Assembly (NCBI GenBank): GCA_036505615.1
Contig: DASXTB010000337.1
Coordinates: 1 to 25,099, forward strand
DNA length: 25,099 nucleotides
Origin: DASXTB01 sp036505615
GTDB taxonomy: Bacteria > Acidobacteriota > UBA6911 > JACQSX01
Direction of reading: 5' to 3'
This document shows positions 8,501 through 15,843 of this stretch, piece after piece. The notes beneath the pieces were generated by a model. It had not been told where the DNA came from. It did not search any database and was given only the letters and a program-made list of their open reading frames with translations. Within the stretch, counting starts at the first letter, position 1, and every line of letters starts with the position of its first letter. The translations under genes were made by a program, and so were the position numbers.

Positions 8501-9395
8501 CTGGCTCGATGAAGGACCGGCAATAATTTATGCCCCCTCCGCTAGCTCTCTGTACAACATCGAACGACGTCCGGACTCAAGCGTGATGCGTTTGACTACG
8601 GAGCCGTTGGTCCTAAGCCTTTCGGATCCCATTTACAATCCGCAGAAGGTGGCCCTGGCGCGCCAAAAGGAATCGCTTGGCAACCCAATCGCAAGTAAAC
8701 CTAAGCCGGAGGATAAATCGGCTCGGGCACAACCAGCCCTTTCAAGAACGCGTGACGCATACGAGCGCGCCGGAGGTGTATTGGTTGAGCTCCCGGGAAC
8801 TGCGCGCGAGACAGATGAAATCCGAAAGGCGTGCGAAGGCGACGATGGGAGAGGAGGCGCAGTGCTGGAGCTAAGACGGCTGAATGCTGACGAACCCCAA
8901 TTGCGCGCTTCATTGCCTGGAAAGCGCTACATTCATTTGGCCACTCATGGTTTGTGCAGCGAAGGACTGGACACTCTCTTTTCTGCCCTCGCCCTGACGC
9001 CTCCAGCCGCGGAGACATCCACTACGGACAACGACGGATTTCTCCAGCTCTATGAGATCTATGATTTAAGACTTCCGCAGTGCGAGTTGGCGGTGCTGTC
9101 AGCCTGCCAGACCAACGTGGGGAAAAATGTTAAAGGAGAAGGAGTATTTGGCCTGTCGCGGGGCTTCCTGGCGGCCGGAGCTCGCCGCGTCGTTGCCAGC
9201 CAGTGGTCGGTAGATGACGAGTCTACAGCCAAGCTAATGGGAGATTATTTTCGACGGATCATCGGCGAAGAAAAAACGGGAAAGCGAATCGATTATGCTT
9301 TGGCCCTGCGAGATGCCAAAAGAGCAATCCGTTGCCAAAAACAGTGGGTGGAGCCGTACTATTGGGCGCCATTTATTCTTATCGGCAAGCAGTGA
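5586..9395 (+). CDS. Exported TPR-CHAT protein (caspase-like CHAT peptidase domain)
   Basis: A 1269-residue protein. ATG 5586 is chosen because GGAGGAG lies five bases upstream and it opens with a signal peptide (MITVSLFLALTLPISANP); an in-frame GTG at 5529 would bury the signal. Residues about 25-145 form a beta-rich domain resembling pre-peptidase C-terminal (PPC) domains (GIDVMIGIVGPDG). Residues 157-618 are eleven 42-residue kinesin-light-chain-like TPRs. Residues about 755-815 look like a coiled coil. The CHAT domain runs from about 845 to the end, with VPDGALHLLPFEAL, the His motif YIHLATHGL (His1121) and the Cys motif LSACQT (Cys1174), so the catalytic dyad is intact. CHAT proteins are caspase-related proteases usually activated by partner binding through TPRs. 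No gasdermin, CRISPR or obvious substrate gene is adjacent. Export to the periplasm is predicted; target and trigger are unknown. Confidence 0.95.
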   Translation: MITVSLFLALTLPISANPREAKTEQKLETQGSLALDKKEGRKLAPGTVHVWDLALEAGKYVYLEVLQKGIDVMIGIVGPDGQAKEQFDSPAGPWGTEKVHWITSVAGRWKLKIVPVGGARPGYYEIRWVTLRGASDRDRMIVEAASLQNQAYRYYSQHKYTEAEPLYKRALEIREKALGEDHPDVAQSLNNLAILDRARGRHAEAEAHYKRSLEIREKALGPHHPDVAQSLNSLAILYYMQGKYTEAEPLMKRSLEIRQTALGSDHPDVAQSLNSLAILYQTQGKYSIAEPLVKRALEIWEIALGPDHGDVAQGLNTLASIYLTQGKYAASEALYKRSLRIREKMLGPDHLYVAQGLNNLALLYRIQAKYAEAEPLFKRSLEIWQKALGPDHPNVATGLENLAILYRMQGKYTEAELLFKRSLEIRQKALGPDHRDVAQSLNGLVSLYGTQSKYAEGEALAKRSLQIWEKTLGPDHPNAALSLNNLADLYLLQGKYAEAEPLFKRSLEILQKALGQDHASVAQGLTNVASVFRMQGKYAEAEALYKRSLEIREKALGPQHPEVAETLNNLATLYEIQGRYADAEPLYKRSLEIREKALGPEHPDVALSLLSFASNLSNGSEDQHSTALGLVDRALQILDSTSAYPESRIDAYALRAKLRKENGNLDNAMADLAEALRSAEELRPKVGGGEETRAAFFEKYAEHFERMVTWQLQGGQIEKAFEYAERRRARVLLDQLAAGKIDLRSSIPPEIRAPLEKRESDAKAALAEYQQRITLMRSRKDLTDEERIKQINDLQERLGKAQRDYQQIYEEIKNASPLWRDLITSGGQPVSMATVQRDLVPRKGMLVLYQIGQEQSYVFVIPPVGQKPEALPLKVTEEIAQALHIEAGPLKPSILQKILTGGSENLSSAGLQQLGKFPPRAHALWRLLVPENLWFKITRLSEIIIVPDGALHLLPFEALVVKNPAVDQDVRYWLDEGPAIIYAPSASSLYNIERRPDSSVMRLTTEPLVLSLSDPIYNPQKVALARQKESLGNPIASKPKPEDKSARAQPALSRTRDAYERAGGVLVELPGTARETDEIRKACEGDDGRGGAVLELRRLNADEPQLRASLPGKRYIHLATHGLCSEGLDTLFSALALTPPAAETSTTDNDGFLQLYEIYDLRLPQCELAVLSACQTNVGKNVKGEGVFGLSRGFLAAGARRVVASQWSVDDESTAKLMGDYFRRIIGEEKTGKRIDYALALRDAKRAIRCQKQWVEPYYWAPFILIGKQ
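6054..7439 (+). repeat. Eleven tandem 126-bp coding repeats (42-residue TPR units)
   Basis: Eleven back-to-back 126-bp units without gaps encode the pattern QGKYxEAEPLxKRSLEIxxK followed by ALGPDHPDVAQxLNxLAxLY. The units are very alike at protein level and many are alike at DNA level, so recent duplication or gene conversion is likely. Copy number may vary between strains, and assemblies may collapse the array. Confidence 0.93.
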
Positions 9396-9420
9396 GAATT
9401 GCTTGTCCCTGAGTCTCTAT

Positions 9421-9655
9421 ATTTTGGGAGCGAAGAGACGACGTGAGGGCCGTCTCATTGCAGCCATCTGCTGATCTGTTACGATGAGACGCGGCAGCGC
9501 CGCGTCTATCCAGGGCCCGTCTACGGCGCGCAATGTCCGCGTGAAAATCTAGAAAGTCCGGCGCACGCTTCTAGCGTGCTAAGAGCTGTCCCGAGGACAG
9601 CCCGGCGCGCCCGGAGGCCGAGACGGCCCTCAGGCCGTCTCTCCGCTCCCAAAAT
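9421..9655. repeat. Hairpin-rich inverted-repeat element between convergent genes
   Basis: Two arms, 9421-9456 and 9620-9655, are inverted copies of each other with about 33 of 36 positions matching; the outer 12 bp (ATTTTGGGAGCG) are perfect. Inside are perfect small hairpins: 9487-9507 (9-bp stem, AGC loop), 9563-9579 (7-bp stem) and 9585-9601 (7-bp stem, CGA loop). A further hairpin within the right arm is at 9620-9641 (9-bp stem, CTCA loop). It fills the gap between the CHAT gene and the convergent tolC gene, so it could act as a bidirectional terminator. Its structure resembles a MITE or REP cluster. No coding capacity is seen. Confidence 0.75.
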
Positions 9656-9670
9656 GGTCGGGCCTCCCCA

Positions 9671-11233
9671 TCATCGCAGCTTAAGGAATTGCGACAGGCT
9701 TTCCGCAGCGCGGCCGGTGGCGCGGGCCAGGCTGAGTTTAGCCACGTTGTGGGCAAATACGCTATTAATGTAGTCCAGTTCCGCGGCAGCCACCCCCTCC
9801 TGAGACTGCACCACCTCGACATTGTCGGTGACTCCAGCTTCGAAACGCTGGCGCGTAAGGTTGAGATTATCTCCCGTTACTTGAAGATTCCTCTGGGCTA
9901 CTTCTACCTGGCTGGCCGCGGCCTGCAGGTCAAAATACGCCTCGCGCACTTCGCTTTCGATCAGCCCTCTGATATCTTCCAGTTCAGCGCGGCGCTGGGC
10001 CAAAGCTGCATCTGCCTGTTCGATGCTGCCTTCTGTGCGCCCGCCCTGCCAAAGTGGAACCCGAAGCGTTCCTACAACCGAGAAGGTTCCGCGTGCCTGC
10101 GAGGGATTTGTTCCGATTACTCCGTAATCGGCATTCAGCGACAGTGACGGAAGACGTTCGGCGCGGGCCGCCGAGCGCGCGCGCTCGGCCGCTCGCACCT
10201 GGGCCTCTGCCGCTTTCAAGTCTGAACGCTGCTCCAAGGCCTGCTTTAAGGCGTCTTCGATGCTGGTCGCAGGGATAGCCGAGAAGGGGACGTCATCGGA
10301 GATGTCGTAGCGGTCGTTGGGCGGCAAACCCGTCAGCCGCGCCAAATTGATTTTCTGTTTGGCGAGATCATTCTGCAGCGAGACCAGCCGCTGCTGTTGT
10401 GTCAGAGTTTGGACCTGGCTTCGATTGACGTCGACCTGAGCCACCAGGCCCACAGTGCGCTTTTGCGAAGTCTGTTGATAGAGCGCATTGGCGGTCTCCA
10501 GTTGAGCGCGCGTCGCATCCACTTTTGCTTTCGCCGCGATCACCTGAAGATAAGCGCCACCCACTGCGAGCACCACCAGATCTCGAGCGTCCTGCGCCGA
10601 CAGTTCGCTGGCATGCAAAGCTTCGGCCGCCGAGCGATAGTTGTTCCACGCCGTGAGGTCCAGTACTGCTTGTGACAGCCTCACGCGCAAATCGAAAACG
10701 CTGAATGGCCCGACAATGGTCGGGGGTGAAAAACCAGGCGAACTGAAACGCAAGCCTGTCGCCCTCAGGTTAATTTGCTCCACCGTTTCGGTTAAATTCC
10801 CATTCAGGTTGGGAAGCAAAGCGCTCCGGGCGACTCTGCTTTGACCGCGTGCCTGGTGCACCGCTTGTACAAGCCCCACAGCGCCCAAGTTGAATTCAAT
10901 TCCCCGTCGGACGGCTTCCCGCAATGTTAGGGTGCCCGAGAATGGAATCTTTCCCGTGCTCAGGGCGCTCCCCGCGTACGGGCCTTGCACCTGCACCGTC
11001 GGGTTGAGTGTATTGATGCTGGTCGTTGTGCCCGGTACCGGCGATTGTATGGCTCTCACAGATCCGTTCTGTCCGCTTCGTCCCGAAAGCGGAATCTGCT
11101 TTGACTGCGCGCTCTCCGATTGGGTGGCCGGCGGTCCGAATTGCGCCAGTGCCCGACCATTGAAAATAATGATCGCCAATATTAGGACCCAACTTCCGCC
11201 AGTCCGATTTGCTGATCTTCTTGGTCTTCTCAT
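9671..11233 (-). CDS. TolC-family outer-membrane efflux protein
   Basis: Outer-membrane channel of 520 residues, serving as exit duct for the ABC-type efflux system encoded just upstream. An N-terminal signal peptide (WVLILAIIIFNGRALAQ, cleavage near residue 31) precedes a Pro/Ser/Gln-rich linker. Two OEP repeats follow: the first begins LTLREAVRRGIEFNLGAV and the second lies around ALKQALEQRSDLKAAEAQVRAA, with typical long alanine/glutamine-rich helices. The C-terminal helix contains FEAGVTDNVEVVQSQ, a standard TolC-family motif. The ATG at 11233 has GGAGG eight bases upstream and follows the permease stop by 31 bp, so it is the last gene of the operon. Length is slightly above the family norm because of the N-terminal linker. 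Confidence 0.95.
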   Translation of the reverse strand: MRRPRRSANRTGGSWVLILAIIIFNGRALAQFGPPATQSESAQSKQIPLSGRSGQNGSVRAIQSPVPGTTTSINTLNPTVQVQGPYAGSALSTGKIPFSGTLTLREAVRRGIEFNLGAVGLVQAVHQARGQSRVARSALLPNLNGNLTETVEQINLRATGLRFSSPGFSPPTIVGPFSVFDLRVRLSQAVLDLTAWNNYRSAAEALHASELSAQDARDLVVLAVGGAYLQVIAAKAKVDATRAQLETANALYQQTSQKRTVGLVAQVDVNRSQVQTLTQQQRLVSLQNDLAKQKINLARLTGLPPNDRYDISDDVPFSAIPATSIEDALKQALEQRSDLKAAEAQVRAAERARSAARAERLPSLSLNADYGVIGTNPSQARGTFSVVGTLRVPLWQGGRTEGSIEQADAALAQRRAELEDIRGLIESEVREAYFDLQAAASQVEVAQRNLQVTGDNLNLTRQRFEAGVTDNVEVVQSQEGVAAAELDYINSVFAHNVAKLSLARATGRAAESLSQFLKLR

Positions 11234-11264
11234 CGCCCGAACCTCCGCCTGTTCTCTGCCCGAA

Positions 11265-12479
11265 CTAACTGAGCTGTTTCCGGAAACGCCACACGCTTAA
11301 CGAGACCAGAACAACCGTAAACGCCAGCAGGCCCAAAAAATTGGGCCAAAGCGCTGTAAGGCCGCTGCCCTTGAGCATGCTCGCACGGACAATGGCCACG
11401 AAGTGGTGGACCGGATTCAATATCGTAAGAGGCTGCAACCAGGTGGGCATCGCCTCTATGGGATAAAAAGCTCCTGATAACGAAGCGAGGGGAGGATTTA
11501 CGAAAAAGTTCGTCAGCTGTGCCTGCTGCCTGGATTTACTGAATGTGGCGGTGACCGTCCCGACGCTGATACCCGACAGAACGCATAGAGCCGCGCCGCA
11601 CAGCACAAGCAACAGGCTCCCTTGAAAGGGCACATGGAAAACGAGCTTCATCAGTCCAACCGCGAAGAGCGCCATCACTGAAAGGAGGAAAAATAACGGT
11701 GCGATCTTGGCGAAGATGATTTCAGAGGTGCTCGCGGGTGACATGAGCAACTGCTCGATCGTCCCGGCCTCGCGCTCCTTGACCATCGCGGCTGATGCAA
11801 CGAGTGAGCTGTTTAAAATCAACAGCAGGCCGAAAACACCGGTCACAATAAACCAAGACCCAACCAGACCAGGATTGTAAAGGAAGGCAGGATGCAGCAG
11901 TACCTGACCGCGATGATTTACTGGAGCGTAGTCCGCGGTCCGTTGTCTGTTGTCCGTTACCGGCCCGGTCGAGTCTGTAACAGCGCGTTCTGCTGCCGAC
12001 GACGGACGGCGGACGATGGACGAGTTGTACGCCTGGATCAGACCTTGGGCGTAGCCCTGACTGATGGCGGCCGTGTTGGCGTTCATCGCATTCAAAAGAA
12101 CCTGCACCGTGGTGGTGCGACCGCGCTGGATATCACGCGCATAGTCGAAGGGGATCACAACTCCGGCATCCACCTTGCCGCGGGAGATTGCATCACCAAG
12201 CTGGTCGACGGAAAAATAGTCGCCGGCTGACTGAAAGCTCTTGCTCTCGGTCAACGTTGCAACCAGTTCGCGGCTCTCGGGCGTCCTGCTGTCGTCGACT
12301 ACTCCCAGCCGGATGTTCGATACATTGGCGCTGAGAGCGAAGCCGAAAAGCAACAATTGCAGCGTGGGCGGGAGAATGAGGGAAACTGCAAGACGGCGGT
12401 CGTGCCGGATCTGGTTGAATTCCTTTCGCATTAAAGCTCTAACGCGATAATTGAACAGTTGTGGGATCCGCCTTCTCAT
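11265..12479 (-). CDS. ABC-2 type transporter permease (YbhR-like)
   Basis: Inner-membrane half of an ABC exporter, 404 residues. It shows the usual architecture: TM1 near residues 28-48 (LAVSLILPPTLQLLLFGFAL), a large extracytoplasmic domain (IRLGVVDDSRTPESRELVATL), then five C-terminal TM segments including the GTIEQLLMSPASTSEI coupling segment and the SGAFYPIEAMPTWLQPL loop. The start at 12479 is only 3 bp after the stop of the preceding permease, suggesting translational coupling. It is about 36 residues longer than its partner permease, largely because of an extra segment (SIVRRPSSAAERAV onward) between AYN and YNPG. That segment coincides with a heptanucleotide repeat element at 11931-12021. 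It is likely to form a heterodimer with the product of 12483-13589. Confidence 0.95.
   Translation of the reverse strand: MRRRIPQLFNYRVRALMRKEFNQIRHDRRLAVSLILPPTLQLLLFGFALSANVSNIRLGVVDDSRTPESRELVATLTESKSFQSAGDYFSVDQLGDAISRGKVDAGVVIPFDYARDIQRGRTTTVQVLLNAMNANTAAISQGYAQGLIQAYNSSIVRRPSSAAERAVTDSTGPVTDNRQRTADYAPVNHRGQVLLHPAFLYNPGLVGSWFIVTGVFGLLLILNSSLVASAAMVKEREAGTIEQLLMSPASTSEIIFAKIAPLFFLLSVMALFAVGLMKLVFHVPFQGSLLLVLCGAALCVLSGISVGTVTATFSKSRQQAQLTNFFVNPPLASLSGAFYPIEAMPTWLQPLTILNPVHHFVAIVRASMLKGSGLTALWPNFLGLLAFTVVLVSLSVWRFRKQLS
11931..12021. repeat. Palindromic heptanucleotide element inside a permease gene (GTCCGTT type)
   Basis: Four heptamers of GTCCGTT type (11931-11958) and four of inverted GACGGAC type (11994-12021) flank a 35-bp spacer; the total is 91 bp, thirteen times seven. 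On the coding strand it is fully open and encodes about 30 residues of the periplasmic loop. The partner permease in the same operon lacks about 29 residues at this place, so this is best read as an in-frame insertion. Confidence 0.75.
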
Positions 12480-12482
12480 CGC

Positions 12483-13589
12483 CTATGCCTTGAGCTGCAT
12501 GCGCCGCATGCTGCGCCACGCCAGCGTGTAGAGGATTACTCCGATGAAGCCGATGACCAGAACCTTGAACCAGGTCGCGGGCCAACCGCCGCCCTGCAAT
12601 AACGCGTCGCGCACGATCTCGATGTAATACCTGCCCCAGATAAGGTTGGAGATCCAGCGCAGTCCCGCAGGTATGTTCTCGATAGGGAAAATCAAACCGG
12701 ACAGCAGGAATACGAACAGGAAACCGCCGATAGCAACCGCTTGCATCGCCGCTGCCTGGTCGGGAATGATCGCTCCGACCATCGTGCCGAAGGACGCTAC
12801 ACAGAACGAGTACAGAATCGTAGCCACAATGAAAGGGGTGGGATCGCCCACCACACTCAGGCCGAAGTACGTGAACAACAGCGCCAGCATGAGCAGGCAT
12901 TCGCAGAATGCCACAGTCATGAAGGCAAAAATCTTTCCCAAGAGAAATTCGTGAGCGGAAATGCTGGAGACATACACCTGAAGAATCGTTTTCTGCTCTC
13001 CCTCTCTCGCCATAGCAAGCGAAGCCAGGAGTGGCGGGAACATGGACATCGCAAGGACAAAAATTCCAGGACCGTAGAACTTCTTGGAGGAACGCCCGGG
13101 ATTGTACCAGAGCCGGATGGCTGCTTGGACCGGTTGAGGACGGACCGAACCCGTCATACGCTCGTTGTAAGCGCGCGTCACTCCGCTCGCATAACCTGCA
13201 GTCAATTTGGCTGTATTGGCGTCGGAGGCATCCACCAGCAACTGTACAGGCGAACTGATCCCACGCGCCCTGTCGCGTCCAAAGTGCGCCGGTATAATTA
13301 GAGCAGCTCGGGCTGTGCTGGCTATCAATGCCTGTTCCGGCGGTTTGTCCACTGGCCAGGCGACGACGTAAAAGCTAATCGAGGCACGGAAGGCGTCTAT
13401 AAGCTCACGTGAAGCGGGCGAATCGTCAAAATCCTGCACGATGATGGGCAGGTTGCTGACCGTCAGCGAGATCGCCGTTCCCATCAACATGAGCAGGACC
13501 ATAGGAAGCGCCAGCGCCAGCACTAGTGCCCGCCGGTCTCGAAGGATCTGGGTCAGCTCTTTGCGTGATTGCGCAAGAATACGTCTCAT
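12483..13589 (-). CDS. ABC-2 type transporter permease (YbhS-like)
   Basis: Inner-membrane ABC exporter subunit of 368 residues, the usual length for YbhS/YhiI-type permeases. TM1 is near residues 25-46 (LVLALALPMVLLMLMGTAI). An extracytoplasmic domain contains LIIPAHFGRDRARG and DANTAKLTAGYASG, and five C-terminal TM segments follow, with EGEQKTILQVYVSSISAHE at the coupling region and LIFPIENIPAGLRWISNL before the last segments. Its ATG shares one base with the ATPase stop (TAATG at 13591-13587), a classic coupling signal, and its stop lies 3 bp before the next permease. It pairs with the 11265-12479 product and the double ATPase. Confidence 0.95.
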   Translation of the reverse strand: MRRILAQSRKELTQILRDRRALVLALALPMVLLMLMGTAISLTVSNLPIIVQDFDDSPASRELIDAFRASISFYVVAWPVDKPPEQALIASTARAALIIPAHFGRDRARGISSPVQLLVDASDANTAKLTAGYASGVTRAYNERMTGSVRPQPVQAAIRLWYNPGRSSKKFYGPGIFVLAMSMFPPLLASLAMAREGEQKTILQVYVSSISAHEFLLGKIFAFMTVAFCECLLMLALLFTYFGLSVVGDPTPFIVATILYSFCVASFGTMVGAIIPDQAAAMQAVAIGGFLFVFLLSGLIFPIENIPAGLRWISNLIWGRYYIEIVRDALLQGGGWPATWFKVLVIGFIGVILYTLAWRSMRRMQLKA

Positions 13590-15673
13590 TATTCCTCGGC
13601 CCCAACTTTCCCCTGCTGGCGCGCCTTTTCCACAACATTGATGAACACGTCTTCGAGCGAGAAGCGCCCTTCCCGCGCCCTGATGACGCGAATTCCATTC
13701 GCTTGCAGCTTCTCTGCGGTTGCCTGCTTGCCGCTTTCAGCATCCTGATCCGTAATGACGTGAAGCCGGTCGCCAAAGAGTGAAACCCGCCAGCGCTCGG
13801 CGTCCTTCTTCAGCAGGTCTGCCGCGCGTTGTGGTTGATCGACCACGAATTCCAGCAAATGGCCGGTCTGCTGGCTCTTGATGTCCGTCGGGCTGCCTTC
13901 GGCCACCAACTCGCCTGCTACCATCAGCCCCAGGCGATTGCACTGCTCGGCCTCTTCCAAGTAGTGCGTGGTTACAAGGATTGCGGCGCCCGCATCGGCA
14001 AGCCGATTAATCATGGCCCAGAAAGCGCGGCGCGCCAGCGGATCGACGCCAGAGGTCGGCTCGTCGAGAAAGAGCACACTTGGTTCGTGCATGATCGCCG
14101 AACCAAACGCCACGCGCTGCTTCCAGCCTCCGGGCAAACTGGCGGTGATTTGATCTTCCTTGCCCTCCAGTCCCGAAAATGAGAGCACCCATTGCCGCTT
14201 TTCTTTGCGCTCCTGCTGGGGCACGCCGTAGACGCCGGCAAAGAAGTCAAGGTTTTCTTGAATCGTCAGATCTTCATAGAGCGAGAACTTTTGCGACATG
14301 TAGCCGATCTGCTGGTGTACCCCCTGGGAGCGCAAGCTGCCGCGTTCCCCCGCGAATTGAACATCTCCGCTTGTTGCATCCAGCAGTCCGCATAGCATTT
14401 TGATTGTGGTCGTCTTACCGGCTCCATTCGCGCCCAGAAGGCCGTAAATCTCGCCATGTCGAACTTGCAGGTTGACGCGATTGACGGCGGTGAACGACCC
14501 AAATTGCTTTGTCAGGTTCGCCGCGCCGATGGCGACACGGCCGCGCAGATCTTCATGTGGATGGCGGGCTGGAAACGCCGTGTCGCGCTTTCCCTGCCCC
14601 AGGCTGCGGAGAGTCGCGACGAAAGTGTTTTCCAGAGTCGGCTCATCGACACGGATCTCCTCGATTTCGAGCCCGGCGGCGGTCATTCTCTGCTCCAGAA
14701 CGCCTTTCGCTTCGTCCGGCTCGTGTGCCAGGAGATCAAGGCGGTCGCCGAATCGTTGTACATCGATGAGTTGTTTATCTGGTCCGCTGATCTCCGAAAG
14801 ATTCCGCTCAGCTTCGCCCAGGTTTGAGACGCGGACCTCCAGTCGCCTCGCCTGCAGTTTTGCCCGCAGTTCGGCCGGCGTGCCAAGCTGCTGAATCTCA
14901 CCCTGGTACATCAGCGCCGCGCGGTGGCATCTCTCGGCTTCGTCCAGATAGGGAGTGGCCACAAGAATCGTTAAACCGTCGGCCGCCAGGTGAGCGAGTG
15001 TGTCCCAGAATTCGCGACGCGACACCGGATCCACACCCGTCGTTGGTTCATCCAGCAACAGCACGCGAGGCTGAGGCACAAGCGCGCAAGCCAGGGCCAG
15101 TTTCTGCTTCATGCCGCCGCTCAACTGACCTGCCAACCGGTCCGTGAACCGGTCCACATCGAACATCTGCAGATAAGCGCCGCCACGTTTTGAAATCTCA
15201 TCGGGAGGAACACGGCGCAGGTCGCCGATGTAGCGGATGTTTTCCATTAGCGTAAGGTCGGGATATAGGCTGAATGCCTGTGTTAGGTAACCGGTTTGTG
15301 ATCGCATTTCGCGAGCAGGACGGCCAAAAACTTCTGCCTTGCCGGCAGTGGCTTCCATCACACCCGCCAGTATTTGTAAGGCGGTGGTCTTGCCCGCTCC
15401 GTCCGGACCAATCAGGCCGAAGATTTCACTTTGGCCCACATCGAAACTGATGCCGCGAACAGCTTGGATCGGCCCATAATGTTTGGCAAGATTTCGGACG
15501 TGTATTGCGGATTGAGGATTTCCAATTGCGGATTGTGGATTGCGGATTGCGGATTGAGGATTTTCAATTGCGGATTGTGGATTGCGGATTGCGGATTGCG
15601 GATTTTCGGCTTCAGAACTGCCTGCTCTCGAGTGCTGAGACGGCGCTCCTGACTTGTCTTCACGGCTCTTCAT
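13589..15673 (-). CDS. ABC transporter ATP-binding protein with two fused nucleotide-binding domains (YbhF-like)
   Basis: Cytoplasmic ATPase of 694 residues driving the two ABC-2 permeases. NBD1 has Walker A GPDGAGKTT (Lys95), signature LSGGMKQK and Walker B VLLLDEPTTGVDP. NBD2 has Walker A GANGAGKTTT, a degenerate signature LPGGWKQR and Walker B VLFLDEPTSGVDP. The switch histidine is present in NBD2 (TTHYLEEAE) but replaced in NBD1 (ATPYLDEAE), so the two sites are probably unequal. Residues 24-58 are five heptapeptide repeats of NPQSAIx, encoded by a 7-bp DNA repeat, ahead of the first real domain residues (HVRNLAKHYG). The ATG at 15673 has GAGGGA eight bases upstream. A downstream start that removes the repeat cannot be excluded, but no ATG is available before the domain. 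It is third in the operon. Confidence 0.95.
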   Translation of the reverse strand: MKSREDKSGAPSQHSRAGSSEAENPQSAIRNPQSAIENPQSAIRNPQSAIGNPQSAIHVRNLAKHYGPIQAVRGISFDVGQSEIFGLIGPDGAGKTTALQILAGVMEATAGKAEVFGRPAREMRSQTGYLTQAFSLYPDLTLMENIRYIGDLRRVPPDEISKRGGAYLQMFDVDRFTDRLAGQLSGGMKQKLALACALVPQPRVLLLDEPTTGVDPVSRREFWDTLAHLAADGLTILVATPYLDEAERCHRAALMYQGEIQQLGTPAELRAKLQARRLEVRVSNLGEAERNLSEISGPDKQLIDVQRFGDRLDLLAHEPDEAKGVLEQRMTAAGLEIEEIRVDEPTLENTFVATLRSLGQGKRDTAFPARHPHEDLRGRVAIGAANLTKQFGSFTAVNRVNLQVRHGEIYGLLGANGAGKTTTIKMLCGLLDATSGDVQFAGERGSLRSQGVHQQIGYMSQKFSLYEDLTIQENLDFFAGVYGVPQQERKEKRQWVLSFSGLEGKEDQITASLPGGWKQRVAFGSAIMHEPSVLFLDEPTSGVDPLARRAFWAMINRLADAGAAILVTTHYLEEAEQCNRLGLMVAGELVAEGSPTDIKSQQTGHLLEFVVDQPQRAADLLKKDAERWRVSLFGDRLHVITDQDAESGKQATAEKLQANGIRVIRAREGRFSLEDVFINVVEKARQQGKVGAEE

Positions 15674-15840
15674 CGTTTCAATCCCTCAATCAGCAGTCCC
15701 TAATCCGCATTCCGCATTCCGCAATCCGCAATCCGCATTCCGCGTTCCGCAATCGAAAAATCCGAATTCCGCAATCCTCAACCGGAAATCCGCAATCCGC
15801 AATCGCAAGTCCGCATTCCGCAATTGAAAAATCCGCAATC
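15504..15840. repeat. Large inverted heptanucleotide array (AATCCGC/GCGGATT type) spanning an intergenic gap and a gene start
   Basis: On the plus strand, 15504-15605 is built of GCGGATT-type heptamers and 15702-15840 of the reverse complement, AATCCGC-type heptamers. The spacer between (15606-15701) holds the ATPase ribosome binding site, start codon and first 23 codons. The first arm is coding (ATPase residues 24-58); the second fills the gap up to the adaptor stop at 15844. In the operon mRNA the arms could form a long imperfect stem with the start codon in its loop. Confidence 0.88.
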
Positions 15841-15843
15841 CTC

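Noticed and set aside
5586..9395. Craspase-like (type III-E CRISPR) or CHAT-gasdermin defence system
   Set aside because: No cas effector, no gasdermin-like small protein adjacent, and the protein has a signal peptide; neighbours are efflux genes.
15504..15840. CRISPR array
   Set aside because: Units are 7 bp with no unique spacers and no cas genes; orientation flips between arms.
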